Assembly (NCBI GenBank): GCA_017544005.1
Contig: JAFYEZ010000048.1
Span: 1-64,000 of the forward strand
From: Bacteroidales bacterium
Lineage (GTDB): Bacteria; Bacteroidota; Bacteroidia; Bacteroidales; UBA932
Reading direction: 5' to 3'
Length of the DNA stretch: 64,000 nucleotides
Shown: positions 9,347 through 16,853 of the stretch, piece by piece
How the letters are laid out: each line of letters opens with the position of its first letter
Numbering within the stretch: the first letter of the stretch is position 1
Program-made: the position numbers and the translations under genes
Notes under the pieces: model-generated
The model's input: only the letters and a program-made list of their open reading frames with translations
Told to the model about the DNA's origin: nothing
Database searches by the model: none

Positions 9347-9538
9347 TTATTTTAGTTTTGCTTCCCGTAGAATAGACTGGAGCGTTCCTTCTGCCAAATT
9401 GCTGTTGCGTTTGCCGGCAATGATAATCGGTCGTCGAGCGCCTTGTTTGAAGAACTTATGGTGGTCTCCCCGCGTTCCAATGTAAGTCCAGCCGTTCGCT
9501 TCCAAAAGCTCTATCACCTCTTTCACCGTTTTCTTCAT
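9347..9538 (-). CDS. hicA: HicA-family mRNA interferase toxin
   Basis: A 63-aa toxin with a dsRBD-like fold. The start at 9538 gives MKKTVKEVIELLEANGW; an upstream in-frame ATG would add ten basic residues and overlap the likely transcription start. The catalytic histidine lies in GTRGDHHKFFKQ. HicA toxins cleave mRNA and tmRNA when the antitoxin is degraded. It forms a unit with hicB, and a promoter with both boxes lies about 30 bases upstream. Confidence 0.9.
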   Translation of the reverse strand: MKKTVKEVIELLEANGWTYIGTRGDHHKFFKQGARRPIIIAGKRNSNLAEGTLQSILREAKLK

Positions 9539-9565
9539 AATCCGTCTCCTCTGTCTACTGCGCAA

Positions 9566-9596
9566 CAAAGGTAACTAAATTTCTATTCTTTGCAAA
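9566..9596 (-). promoter_or_regulatory. hicAB promoter
   Basis: On the minus strand TTTG (9596-9593), 19-base spacer, TACCTTTG (9573-9566): both Bacteroidetes promoter boxes at the expected distance, about 28 bases before hicA. Confidence 0.75.
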
Positions 9597-9837
9597 TAAA
9601 ATTAGCGGAATCGTGATGTTTCGCCAAAGTGACGGCGAGCAATCATCGATGTAGGGCCTTCTATCGAGGGAGTACCGCCCGCGGAGCGGCGAGATGGCCG
9701 GCAGCGCCGCTGCACGTCCCTGGTGTGCAGCGGCTTGTCTCCAGCCAGCTGCGGGGAGATTCCGTAGTCTCTCCTCGCTGGCTGGGCGTGGCCATGCCAC
9801 GCTGCCGGCGGAAGACGAGGGAATCGGGCTATTTGGT
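9597..9837. other. Non-coding, hairpin-rich intergenic region
   Basis: No convincing gene. It starts with a lone half of the CGCCAAA palindrome family (near 9625). It then has three consecutive perfect inverted repeats: GCCGCTGCAC/GTGCAGCGGC (9706-9734), CCAGCCAGC/GCTGGCTGG (9741-9785, with an inner GGAGA/TCTCC stem) and GCGTGGC-cat-GCCACGC (9786-9802). This may be a structured RNA or a decayed mobile element. Confidence 0.5.
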
Positions 9838-9944
9838 CGTGGCAGATAAGTATCTAAGAATCAGGCAAAAGGCAATAATCGGTCAGCCAAATCAGCTGAC
9901 CGATTATTACGATATCACTGAAGGACAGATCGTTATCTGCCACG
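9838..9944. repeat. 107-bp inverted-repeat element C with internal terminator
   Basis: Outer arms CGTGGCAGATAA (9838-9849) and TTATCTGCCACG (9933-9944) are perfect. The inner stem AATAATCGGTCAGC/GCTGACCGATTATT (9874-9887 and 9895-9908) is a perfect 14-bp hairpin with a 7-base loop. Size and outer-arm core (TGGCrGmTAA) resemble elements A and B. It lies just after the stop of the minus-strand PnuC-like gene and likely ends its transcription. Confidence 0.7.
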
Positions 9945-9959
9945 CAAGAAGTAGCGGGG

Positions 9960-10793
9960 TCAGGCGGAGGGGGTCTCCTGAGCCTCCGGAGTCGAGGTGC
10001 CGGCCTCCCGGGCGGGCCGGGAGAGGTTCAGCCAGATGCGGAGACCGTTGAGGGCGTTGACCAGGTAGAAGGAATACTTGACGATATAGATGCTGGCCAG
10101 CGAGGCGCTCTCGCCGGCGGCCACGTCGCGCGCCGCCGTCAGGCTCCACATCACCACCGAGGAGATGTTGACGATAATCCAGAAGAACCACTGCTCCATG
10201 AAGGCGGTCGAGAGCAGGTATTGCCCGATCAGGTTGCAGACGGTGGCCATCGCATCCACCACGATAATCCAGCGCAGGGTGACGAGGTCCCCGTCGGTGG
10301 TCAGCAGCCGCTCGCCCAGCGTGGCGCCGTTCTCCGTCCGCACCGCGCAGAGAATGATGTAAACGATCACCAGCCCGGCCAGGAACAGGCCGCTGACCAG
10401 CAGGCGGCTGCGTTTGGAGAGCCGCCGGGCCTGCACCTGCGTCTTGGCCGTGCCGCCACGACGGCTCCAGGCCGCCAGCCCTACGAACTGCATCGGCAGG
10501 AAGTAGAGCAGGTTGACGGCGGCGCTGCCGTAGTTGCTTTTGAAAATACAGATGGTTCCGTACACCACGACGTTGATGATTCCGAAGATAAAGTTGGCAA
10601 TCCGTGCGTTGGCCGAAAGGATCGTGGAGGCCACGCCGCAAAGCGACGCCCCTGCCGCCGCCAGCAGCAGGATCCGGGCCCGCAGGTCGCCGGCCGTGGA
10701 ATAGTTGCGGGCTGTGATCCAGAGGATTACAATACCCATGAGTACCATCAGCGTCACGCTGAATATCCGGTTGAAGAGTTTATCGTTTTTCAT
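9960..10793 (-). CDS. PnuC-like membrane transporter (second paralogue)
   Basis: A 277-aa polytopic membrane protein with about seven or eight hydrophobic segments. It has PnuC-like features such as LSANARIANFIFGIINVVVY near residues 60-80 and FMEQWFFWIIVNISSVVMW towards the end. It probably imports a pyridine nucleoside or a related vitamin. It is longer than the copy in the suf operon (213 aa) and clearly not a recent duplicate. The start overlaps the uvrC stop by 14 bases, so it is translated from the uvrC transcript. Substrate is not certain. Confidence 0.75.
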   Translation of the reverse strand: MKNDKLFNRIFSVTLMVLMGIVILWITARNYSTAGDLRARILLLAAAGASLCGVASTILSANARIANFIFGIINVVVYGTICIFKSNYGSAAVNLLYFLPMQFVGLAAWSRRGGTAKTQVQARRLSKRSRLLVSGLFLAGLVIVYIILCAVRTENGATLGERLLTTDGDLVTLRWIIVVDAMATVCNLIGQYLLSTAFMEQWFFWIIVNISSVVMWSLTAARDVAAGESASLASIYIVKYSFYLVNALNGLRIWLNLSRPAREAGTSTPEAQETPSA

Positions 10794-12300
10794 GGTCTGA
10801 GAGATTGTTCAATGCATGGAGAACCCGTTCGGCCTTGGCCGGTCCGATCTCGGCGGCAACCTCTTCCAGGGAGGCTTTCCGCAGGCGGGCGACGCTCTTG
10901 AAGCGCTTGAGCAGTTTCTGCTGCGTGGCGGGTCCGATTCCCACGATCTGGTCCAGGACCGAATCCACCTGGCTCTTGGAGCGCTGCTTTCGGTGGTGCG
11001 TGATGCCAAAACGGTGCGCCTCGTCGCGGATCTGCATCAGGATGCGCAGCGAGGCTGAGTTCTTGTCCAGAAACAGGGGATGCGGATCGCCCGGAATCAC
11101 CACCTCCTCCAGCCGTTCGGCCAGACCCACGACCTTCATCGCCCCGGCGAGCCCGAGCTCCTCGAGCGCCTCCAGTGCGAAGGTCAGCTGCCCCTTGCCG
11201 CCGTCGATCACGATCAGCTGCGGCAGGTCGTCCGGCGCCTCGGCCAGCATCCGGGAATAGCGCCGGTTGAGGATCTCCTTCATGGAGGCGAAGTCGTTGG
11301 CGCCCACCACGGTCTTGATGTTGAAGTGGCGGTAGTCCTTCTTGCTCGGCACCCCTTCCCGGAACACCACGCAGGCAGCTACCGGGTTGGTACCCTGGAT
11401 GTTGGAGTTATCGAAGCATTCGATATGCACGGGCAGTTCCTTCATGCCGAGGTCACGCTGCAGCTCGGCGAGCGCCTTCTGGGAGTTCACCACGCGGCGC
11501 GGCAGGGTCCGGGTCTCCAGCAGGCGGTAGGTCTCCATGTCGAGGATGCCGTGGCCCACGGTCTTTTGCCGTTCCTGGTGCGCCTCAAGCAGTTGCAGCC
11601 GCTCCTTCCAGGTCTGCGCCTCTTCGAACCGCAGGGCGGCGGCCTCCTCGGCCATTTTCTCGCGGCACTCCTCCATCAGGTTCCGCACGCGGCCGCTGAG
11701 CAGCTTGCCCACCGCCTCGATGGCGGCGTCATAGTCCGCCTGGGGCTGCAGCCCGATACAGGGGCCGTCGCACCGATGCATCTGGAAGTTGAGGCAGGTG
11801 CGGAACTTGCCCGCGGCGATATCCTCCACCGTCAGCGGCAGACGGCAGGGGCGGATATGGTAGAGCGCGGCAATCAGCTGCAGCAGCCGTTTGGCGTGCA
11901 CCACGGAGGCGTAGGGGCCGAACCAGCGTGAGCCGTCCTTCTGGTAGCGCCGGGTCATCACCACGCGGGGGAAAGGTTCGTTGCGGATACAGATCCAGGG
12001 GTAGGTTTTGCTGTCCTTGAGCAGGATGTTGTAGTGCGGCTGAAGCTGCTTGATGAGGTTGTTCTCGAGCAGCAGCGCGTCCTCCTCCGTCTCTACCGGC
12101 GTATAGTCCAGATCGGCGATATGGGCCACCAGCGCGTTGGTCTTGCGGTCCAGCTGGTCCGCCGGGCGGAAATACTGCGACACGCGGCGCTTGAGGTTCT
12201 TGGCCTTGCCCACATAGATGATGGTGCCCTTCGCATCGAAATAGCGATAGACCCCCGGCGTGTCGGGCAGCGCGGCCACCTTCTCCTTGAGCGACACCAT
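10780..12300 (-). CDS. uvrC: Excinuclease ABC subunit C, internally shortened
   Basis: The dual-incision nuclease of nucleotide excision repair. The N-terminal GIY-YIG domain is intact (GVYRYFDAKGTIIYVGKAKN), followed by the cysteine-rich segment and a UVR helix pair (residues of about 200-245). The RNase H-like 3' nuclease keeps its acidic residues and histidine (ECFDNSNIQG, LIVIDGGKGQL, RDEAHRFGITHH), and tandem helix-hairpin-helix motifs end the protein. At 506 aa it is about 100 residues shorter than usual: the linker between the UVR and RNase H parts (around residues 255-285) is nearly gone. Reading frame and catalytic residues are preserved, so it may still work. Confidence 0.93.
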   Translation of the reverse strand: MVSLKEKVAALPDTPGVYRYFDAKGTIIYVGKAKNLKRRVSQYFRPADQLDRKTNALVAHIADLDYTPVETEEDALLLENNLIKQLQPHYNILLKDSKTYPWICIRNEPFPRVVMTRRYQKDGSRWFGPYASVVHAKRLLQLIAALYHIRPCRLPLTVEDIAAGKFRTCLNFQMHRCDGPCIGLQPQADYDAAIEAVGKLLSGRVRNLMEECREKMAEEAAALRFEEAQTWKERLQLLEAHQERQKTVGHGILDMETYRLLETRTLPRRVVNSQKALAELQRDLGMKELPVHIECFDNSNIQGTNPVAACVVFREGVPSKKDYRHFNIKTVVGANDFASMKEILNRRYSRMLAEAPDDLPQLIVIDGGKGQLTFALEALEELGLAGAMKVVGLAERLEEVVIPGDPHPLFLDKNSASLRILMQIRDEAHRFGITHHRKQRSKSQVDSVLDQIVGIGPATQQKLLKRFKSVARLRKASLEEVAAEIGPAKAERVLHALNNLSDHEKR

Positions 12301-12313
12301 AAGAATAAATGAC

Positions 12314-12321
12314 TATCTTTG
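12314..12321 (+). promoter_or_regulatory. Promoter -7 box of the acyltransferase gene
   Basis: TATCTTTG, 25 bases before the ATG at 12347, matching TAnnTTTG. The -33 element is poor. Confidence 0.55.
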
Positions 12322-12346
12322 CAAAACCGACCTAATACTTCTTGCC

Positions 12347-14182
12347 ATGCAAGACAAAGCAAATTTAGTCAATAAATCGGATATTCAGAAAGCCCTCAAG
12401 ATGCGCGGGCCGCTCGGGTGGCTGATCGCCACCTTCGCCATGCACGCCATGGGCATCAACAAAGGCAATAAACTTTATAAGAAATGTGCCGGCGGAAACG
12501 CGGCCGACTTTTCGGCGCGCGTGATGGAAGAGCTTGATATCAAGTACGATCTGAAGATCGAACAACTGGAGTATATCCCCCAGGAAGGCCCCTTCATCCT
12601 GATCGCGAACCACCACTTCGGCGGCGTGGACGGCATGATGACCTTCGACATCTTCGGCCACATCCGTCCCGACTTGCATTCCATCAGCAACTTCGTCCTC
12701 GGCCTGATTCCCGAGATGCGTTCCTCCATGTTTTCCGTCAATCCCTTCACCAATGGGCTGGGCGGAGACCGGAGCAGCCTGGTGGGCATGCGGCAGGCGC
12801 TGCAGCACATCAAGGCAGGCGGCTGCATCTCCCTCTTCCCGTCGGGGGCCGTGGCCACCACCCAGCCGCCCAAGGACCGCACCGCCACCGAGCCCGGCAT
12901 CATCGAAGACTGCCCCTGGCCCATCTCTATCGTCAAGTTCATCCGGATGTGCGAGTGCCCAGTGATCCCCGTCTATATCGAGGGTACCTGCTCGAAGCGT
13001 TTCCACCGGCTCGGCCGGATCGACGCGCGGCTGCGTACCGCCAGCCTGGTCAACGAAATTCTGAACAAGAAGGGCCTGACCGTGCCGATGCGGATCGGAA
13101 AGCCCATCACCGTGGCGGAGATGAACAACTACGAGGAGCTGGAAGATCTCTACGGATTCCTGCGCAACCGCATCTACGCGATGCAGTCCGAGTTCGAACC
13201 CAAGCGCCGTATCATCCCGCGCCGCCGCGTGCTGCGCCGCACCGAGCAGATTGCCCTGCCGCGCGACCGCAAATCCCTGCAGCGGGAGTTCGAAAAGCTC
13301 AAATCCAAGATACTGTTCCAGGTCTCTTCCTACCAGTGTTATCTGGTTGATTACGAGGATATTCCGAACGGAATGGTAGAGATCGGCCGTTGTCGCGAGG
13401 AGGCCTTCCGCGCAGCCGGCGAGGGCACCAACAAGTCGCTGGATCTGGACGATTTCGACAAGTACTACAAGCACCTGATTCTCTGGGACACCAAGGGCCG
13501 CAAGATTGTCGGCGCCTACCGGATCGGTATCGGCTCGGAAATCTATGCCAAGTACGGCATCCCGGGCTTCTATACCTCCACGCTGTTCGCCTACAACAAG
13601 AAGGCGCGTGAAGTGCTGCCCAAGTGCGTGGAGCTGGGCCGTTCGTTCGTCTCCGTGGAGTACCAGAAGGAGTCGCTGCCGCTGCTGCTGCTTTTCAAAG
13701 GCTTGATGTTTGCGATGATGCAATATCCTCAGGTCGAGAGCTTTATCGGGCCGGTGAGTATCAGCAATCTCTACCCGAAGGCCATCCAGAGCCTGATGGT
13801 CTGGTTCTTCACCGAGCACCTCCGCGTGACGCCGGAGTTTGATATCGCTTCGCCCACCACGCCGTTCGTGCCCTACTGGCGGAACGTCCGTCCGGACCAG
13901 TTGCTCTCTAAGACCGACACCGTGGAGAAGTTCGACCGCCTGCTCAAGCAGATCTCCGACAACGAACTCCGGCTGCCGACGCTCGTCAAGAAGTATTTCC
14001 GCTGCGGCGCCTCCATCATCTGCTTCAATGTGGACCCGGATTTCAACTACTCGCTGGACGGTCTGATCCGTCTGCCGCTCAACGGTTTCCCCGAGAACGA
14101 GATCCGCTCGATGCTCAAGGACGCGCCCTCCTGGGAGGTCCGCGAAGCCGTCCTGAACCGCTACGGCCACTCCCTGAAATAG
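12347..14182 (+). CDS. Two-domain acyltransferase (PlsC-like + OlsB/GNAT-like), candidate aminolipid synthase
   Basis: A 611-aa protein. The start at 12347 gives MQDKANLVNKSDIQKALKMR and sits downstream of the promoter; the longer frame would start before it. The N-terminal half (about 70-300) is a PlsC-type acyltransferase with the HX4D-type motif NHHFGGVD. The C-terminal half (about 325-600) resembles the OlsB/hemolysin-type GNAT N-acyltransferase (EEAFRAAGEGTNKSLDLDDF). The same pairing in OlsF makes ornithine lipid, and separate GlsB/GlsA proteins make glycine lipids in Bacteroides. It is therefore probably a bifunctional N- and O-acyltransferase for ornithine or glycine lipids. Which amino acid is used cannot be told. 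Confidence 0.8.
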   Translation: MQDKANLVNKSDIQKALKMRGPLGWLIATFAMHAMGINKGNKLYKKCAGGNAADFSARVMEELDIKYDLKIEQLEYIPQEGPFILIANHHFGGVDGMMTFDIFGHIRPDLHSISNFVLGLIPEMRSSMFSVNPFTNGLGGDRSSLVGMRQALQHIKAGGCISLFPSGAVATTQPPKDRTATEPGIIEDCPWPISIVKFIRMCECPVIPVYIEGTCSKRFHRLGRIDARLRTASLVNEILNKKGLTVPMRIGKPITVAEMNNYEELEDLYGFLRNRIYAMQSEFEPKRRIIPRRRVLRRTEQIALPRDRKSLQREFEKLKSKILFQVSSYQCYLVDYEDIPNGMVEIGRCREEAFRAAGEGTNKSLDLDDFDKYYKHLILWDTKGRKIVGAYRIGIGSEIYAKYGIPGFYTSTLFAYNKKAREVLPKCVELGRSFVSVEYQKESLPLLLLFKGLMFAMMQYPQVESFIGPVSISNLYPKAIQSLMVWFFTEHLRVTPEFDIASPTTPFVPYWRNVRPDQLLSKTDTVEKFDRLLKQISDNELRLPTLVKKYFRCGASIICFNVDPDFNYSLDGLIRLPLNGFPENEIRSMLKDAPSWEVREAVLNRYGHSLK

Positions 14183-14205
14183 CTTGGAATCAAATAGTAA
14201 ACCCA

Positions 14206-14754
14206 ATGAAAAGATTAATCACCCTGATGGCGGCGCTGGTGCTTTTGGTGCCGGCTTACGCCCAGAAAAAGAATGACACACCCAAGATGAAAACACTCGT
14301 CGCCTATTTTTCCGCGACCGGTACGACAAAGGACATCGCTGAAAAGCTCGCCAAGGTTACCGGCGCTACCCTCTATGAAATCCGTCCGGAAGTTCCCTAC
14401 ACCGATGCCGACCTGAACTGGCGCAACCGCAAGTCGCGCAGCTCCGTGGAGATGGCCGATCCGGATTCCCGCCCGGCCTTTGTCAAGGATCTCGCCGATG
14501 CCGGCAGCTATGATGTGATCTATATCGGCTTCCCGGTGTGGTGGTACACGGCTCCGACCATCATCAACACTTTCCTGGACACCTACGATTTCAGCGGCAA
14601 GACGGTGGTCTTCTTCGCCACCTCCGGCGGCAGCGGCCTCAAGAAGGCCAATGCGCAGTTCCGCAAACAGTATCCGTCCCTCAACTGGAAAGACGGCACG
14701 ACCCTCAACCGCGCTTCGGAGAAAGACATCCAGAAGTGGGTGGAGAGCCTGTAA
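14206..14754 (+). CDS. Exported flavodoxin-family protein
   Basis: A 182-aa protein with an N-terminal signal peptide (MKRLITLMAALVLLVPAYAQ) and a flavodoxin fold. The FMN phosphate loop is AYFSATGTTKDIAEKLA, and PVWWYTAPTIINTFLDTYDF and FFATSGGSGL are typical of the flavodoxin_4 group. It would act as a periplasmic or envelope flavin protein; the redox partner is unknown. It starts 23 bases after the acyltransferase gene and may be cotranscribed. The 3' end runs into element B. Confidence 0.85.
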   Translation: MKRLITLMAALVLLVPAYAQKKNDTPKMKTLVAYFSATGTTKDIAEKLAKVTGATLYEIRPEVPYTDADLNWRNRKSRSSVEMADPDSRPAFVKDLADAGSYDVIYIGFPVWWYTAPTIINTFLDTYDFSGKTVVFFATSGGSGLKKANAQFRKQYPSLNWKDGTTLNRASEKDIQKWVESL

Positions 14755-14766
14755 CCTCTAGATGAG

Positions 14767-14878
14767 GCCTTGGCGGACAACCGCCTGATAATCAGCGAGA
14801 AACGCAAAGATGCACCCCTTGAAACTGGGGGTGCGCCTTTGCTTATTTATATGTGTGACAGGTAATTAGCCGCCAAGG
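14767..14878. repeat. 112-bp inverted-repeat element B with internal terminator
   Basis: Outer arms GCCTTGGCGGACAAC (14767-14781) and TTAGCCGCCAAGG (14866-14878) match those of element A. Inside are a small hairpin (CTGAT/ATCAG) and a terminator. Like element A it separates two convergent genes. Confidence 0.72.
14812..14840. terminator. Terminator inside element B
   Basis: Stem GCACCCC/GGGGGTGC (14812-14818 and 14827-14834), with a pyrimidine-rich tail. It lies between the flavodoxin gene and the convergent beta-helix lipoprotein gene. Confidence 0.65.
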
Positions 14879-14912
14879 AAGCCACCAAAGCAACCGCTGA
14901 GAAGGCCCGCCG

Positions 14913-16709
14913 TTAATGCCAGCCGCCGGGACCACCGCCGGGACCGCCGCCCGGGCCGCCGCTGCCGGCCGTATAGGTGGAGAGGCTGACGGAGGATCCG
15001 CCGCTGATGCCCGTGAGGGCCCAGGTGTCACCACAATGGGTGGCGCCGCTGACGGTGACGCCCTTCTTGCCTGCGCTCAGGCCGGGCGCCGAGACCACCA
15101 CGCTGGAAACGCCGCTCGGAGCCTTGAAGGCGCAGAGTTCGCCGTCGCTCCCCGTCAGGGCATTCCATCCGCCCGCCGAGCAGCTCATCGTGTAGCACGT
15201 CTGCGAGAGGGAAGCGCCGCTCTCGAGGCCGCCGTAGGCCACGACGGTCGCACCTTCGTTAATATAAAGCTTGTGTCCCTCCTCGGTGTTGGCGTCGAGG
15301 GCCACCTCGGGGGAACCCTTGGTGGTGACGGCAAAGACGTAGCCGCCGCTGAGCTTCATGTCGCCGTTGGCGTCCATCGCATCGTTACCGGCCGACCAGG
15401 CGTAGATCATGCCGCCCTGCACCACGAAGTCGCTCTGGCAGTTGATGGCATCCTCCGAGTTCGATGCGGCATAGGTTTCGCCGCCGGTGAAGGTCAGGTT
15501 GCCCTTGACCTCGATGGCTTCGCAATACGTACTGGTTGCGGAAATCACGCCGCCCGTGACCACGAGGTTGCCGCCGCAGAGGGTGGTCGCCGTCTTGCCG
15601 CTGCCGGAAGTCTCCTTGTAGCCGATACGGATGCCTTTGGCCGAAACGTCGCCCAGCGAAGCGGAGGAGGCCTTCCCGGTGGTCTTGACCGTCAGCGTGC
15701 CGCCGGTGATGTAGCTGTCGGGCAGGGTCGGGTTGGCGGCATCGTAGCTGCCGGCCCGGACGCCCTTGCCGCCCACGCCGCTGTTGGTGATGCTGACCGT
15801 ACCGCCGGTCATGACGAACTGCTTGTCCGCCTTTATGCCGGCCGTTCCGGTATATTCCTGATCCTCACTGTCGTAGGCCGTTCCGCCGGTTACCGTGAGG
15901 GTGGAGATGCCTCCGTCGATCCGGATGATGGAATCGGAGGAGAAGGCCTTCTTCATGTCGGCGGAAACGGTGACGTCAATCGTGCCGTCGGAAATCAGAA
16001 TCCAATCTTTGCCGCGGATGCCGTGACCGGCTGAACTGTTGACCCGGAGGGTCGGGGCGTCCATCACGCGAATGTAATCGTCGGAGGCAATGCCGCTCTT
16101 GCCGGTGGCGGTGACCTCCAGCGTACCTTCGCCGGAGAAGATCAGCTGTCCTTCGGAGAAGAAGGCGCCCTTCTCATCCTCGGTGGCGGGCGTCTCCGTG
16201 TAGGAGGGACCGTCGGCGAGGAAGTTGTTTCCGTCCACTACCACGAAGGTCCGCTTGCCCTTATTGGGCGTATCGGTCGGGCCCTGGACGTTGATGGCGG
16301 CGCCGGTGGGGTTGGTGAGCGACAGGTTGTTCAGCACGAGGGCCTGTTTCTTGGCGCTGTGAAGCTTGAACCGGCCGTTGGCCGAGGTGCCGGTGAGCAC
16401 ATATTTAACATTCTCGGTGCCGCTGTTGACCAGGGTCACGCGGTTGCCCTCCACCGTGACGGCAAAGGCCTCCGAAGTGCCGGAAACCGTGGCGTCGGCT
16501 GTCTGCGAGAAGGTGACGGTCACCGTACGGGTGAAGGTGGTGTTCGAAATGGCATCATCAACATCGGCGATGGCGGGAAGCGTAATTTCAGACGGCGTGG
16601 TGTCGCTGCCGGAGCCGTTTCCGGGATCTGTGCCGCCGGTTTCGGCCGGGTCGCCGCAGCCGGAGAGCAGGATTGCGCCCATAAGGGGCAGAACAAATGA
16701 TTTATGCAT
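14913..16709 (-). CDS. Carbohydrate-binding beta-helix lipoprotein (Cthe_2159-like)
   Basis: A 598-aa lipoprotein. The start at 16709 gives MHKSFVLPLMGAILLSGCGD with lipobox LLSGC; an upstream ATG adds 18 residues before the signal. Most of the chain is a repetitive parallel beta-helix with short GGxxxV(T/S) turns, for example SGIASDDYIRVMDAPTLRV and GHGIRGKDWILISDGTIDV. This pattern is typical of the Cthe_2159 family, named for a clostridial cellulose/polygalacturonate-binding protein. The extreme C-terminus is a GPGGGPGG tail, also seen in that family. It would sit on the cell surface and bind plant or host glycans. Transcription ends in element B. Confidence 0.8.
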   Translation of the reverse strand: MHKSFVLPLMGAILLSGCGDPAETGGTDPGNGSGSDTTPSEITLPAIADVDDAISNTTFTRTVTVTFSQTADATVSGTSEAFAVTVEGNRVTLVNSGTENVKYVLTGTSANGRFKLHSAKKQALVLNNLSLTNPTGAAINVQGPTDTPNKGKRTFVVVDGNNFLADGPSYTETPATEDEKGAFFSEGQLIFSGEGTLEVTATGKSGIASDDYIRVMDAPTLRVNSSAGHGIRGKDWILISDGTIDVTVSADMKKAFSSDSIIRIDGGISTLTVTGGTAYDSEDQEYTGTAGIKADKQFVMTGGTVSITNSGVGGKGVRAGSYDAANPTLPDSYITGGTLTVKTTGKASSASLGDVSAKGIRIGYKETSGSGKTATTLCGGNLVVTGGVISATSTYCEAIEVKGNLTFTGGETYAASNSEDAINCQSDFVVQGGMIYAWSAGNDAMDANGDMKLSGGYVFAVTTKGSPEVALDANTEEGHKLYINEGATVVAYGGLESGASLSQTCYTMSCSAGGWNALTGSDGELCAFKAPSGVSSVVVSAPGLSAGKKGVTVSGATHCGDTWALTGISGGSSVSLSTYTAGSGGPGGGPGGGPGGWH

Positions 16710-16817
16710 AGAAAAAGAATCCCATGGATAGGATTTCCTGCACATTCGCGAAAATAATGCCAAAATCCGTCCTGGGGGCAGCCGGGCATGGGGCTTGTTT
16801 ATGTGTTACATATCATT

Positions 16818-16825
16818 TATCTTTG
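16818..16825 (+). promoter_or_regulatory. Promoter -7 box of the peptide-lipoprotein fusion gene
   Basis: TATCTTTG, 28 bases before the ATG at 16854. This supports 16854, not 16788, as the start. Confidence 0.6.
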
Positions 16826-16853
16826 TGAACAATTGATACTTACAAATCCCGAT

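Noticed and set aside
9629..10051. A 140-codon frame over the hairpin region
   Set aside because: Its composition follows the inverted repeats, it overlaps the end of the PnuC-like gene, and there is no start signal or domain.
8819..14878. Elements A-C as integron attC sites
   Set aside because: The arms end in AAC/GTT, but the RYYYAAC/GTTRRRY consensus is not met, no integrase is present, and neighbouring genes do not form a one-direction cassette array.
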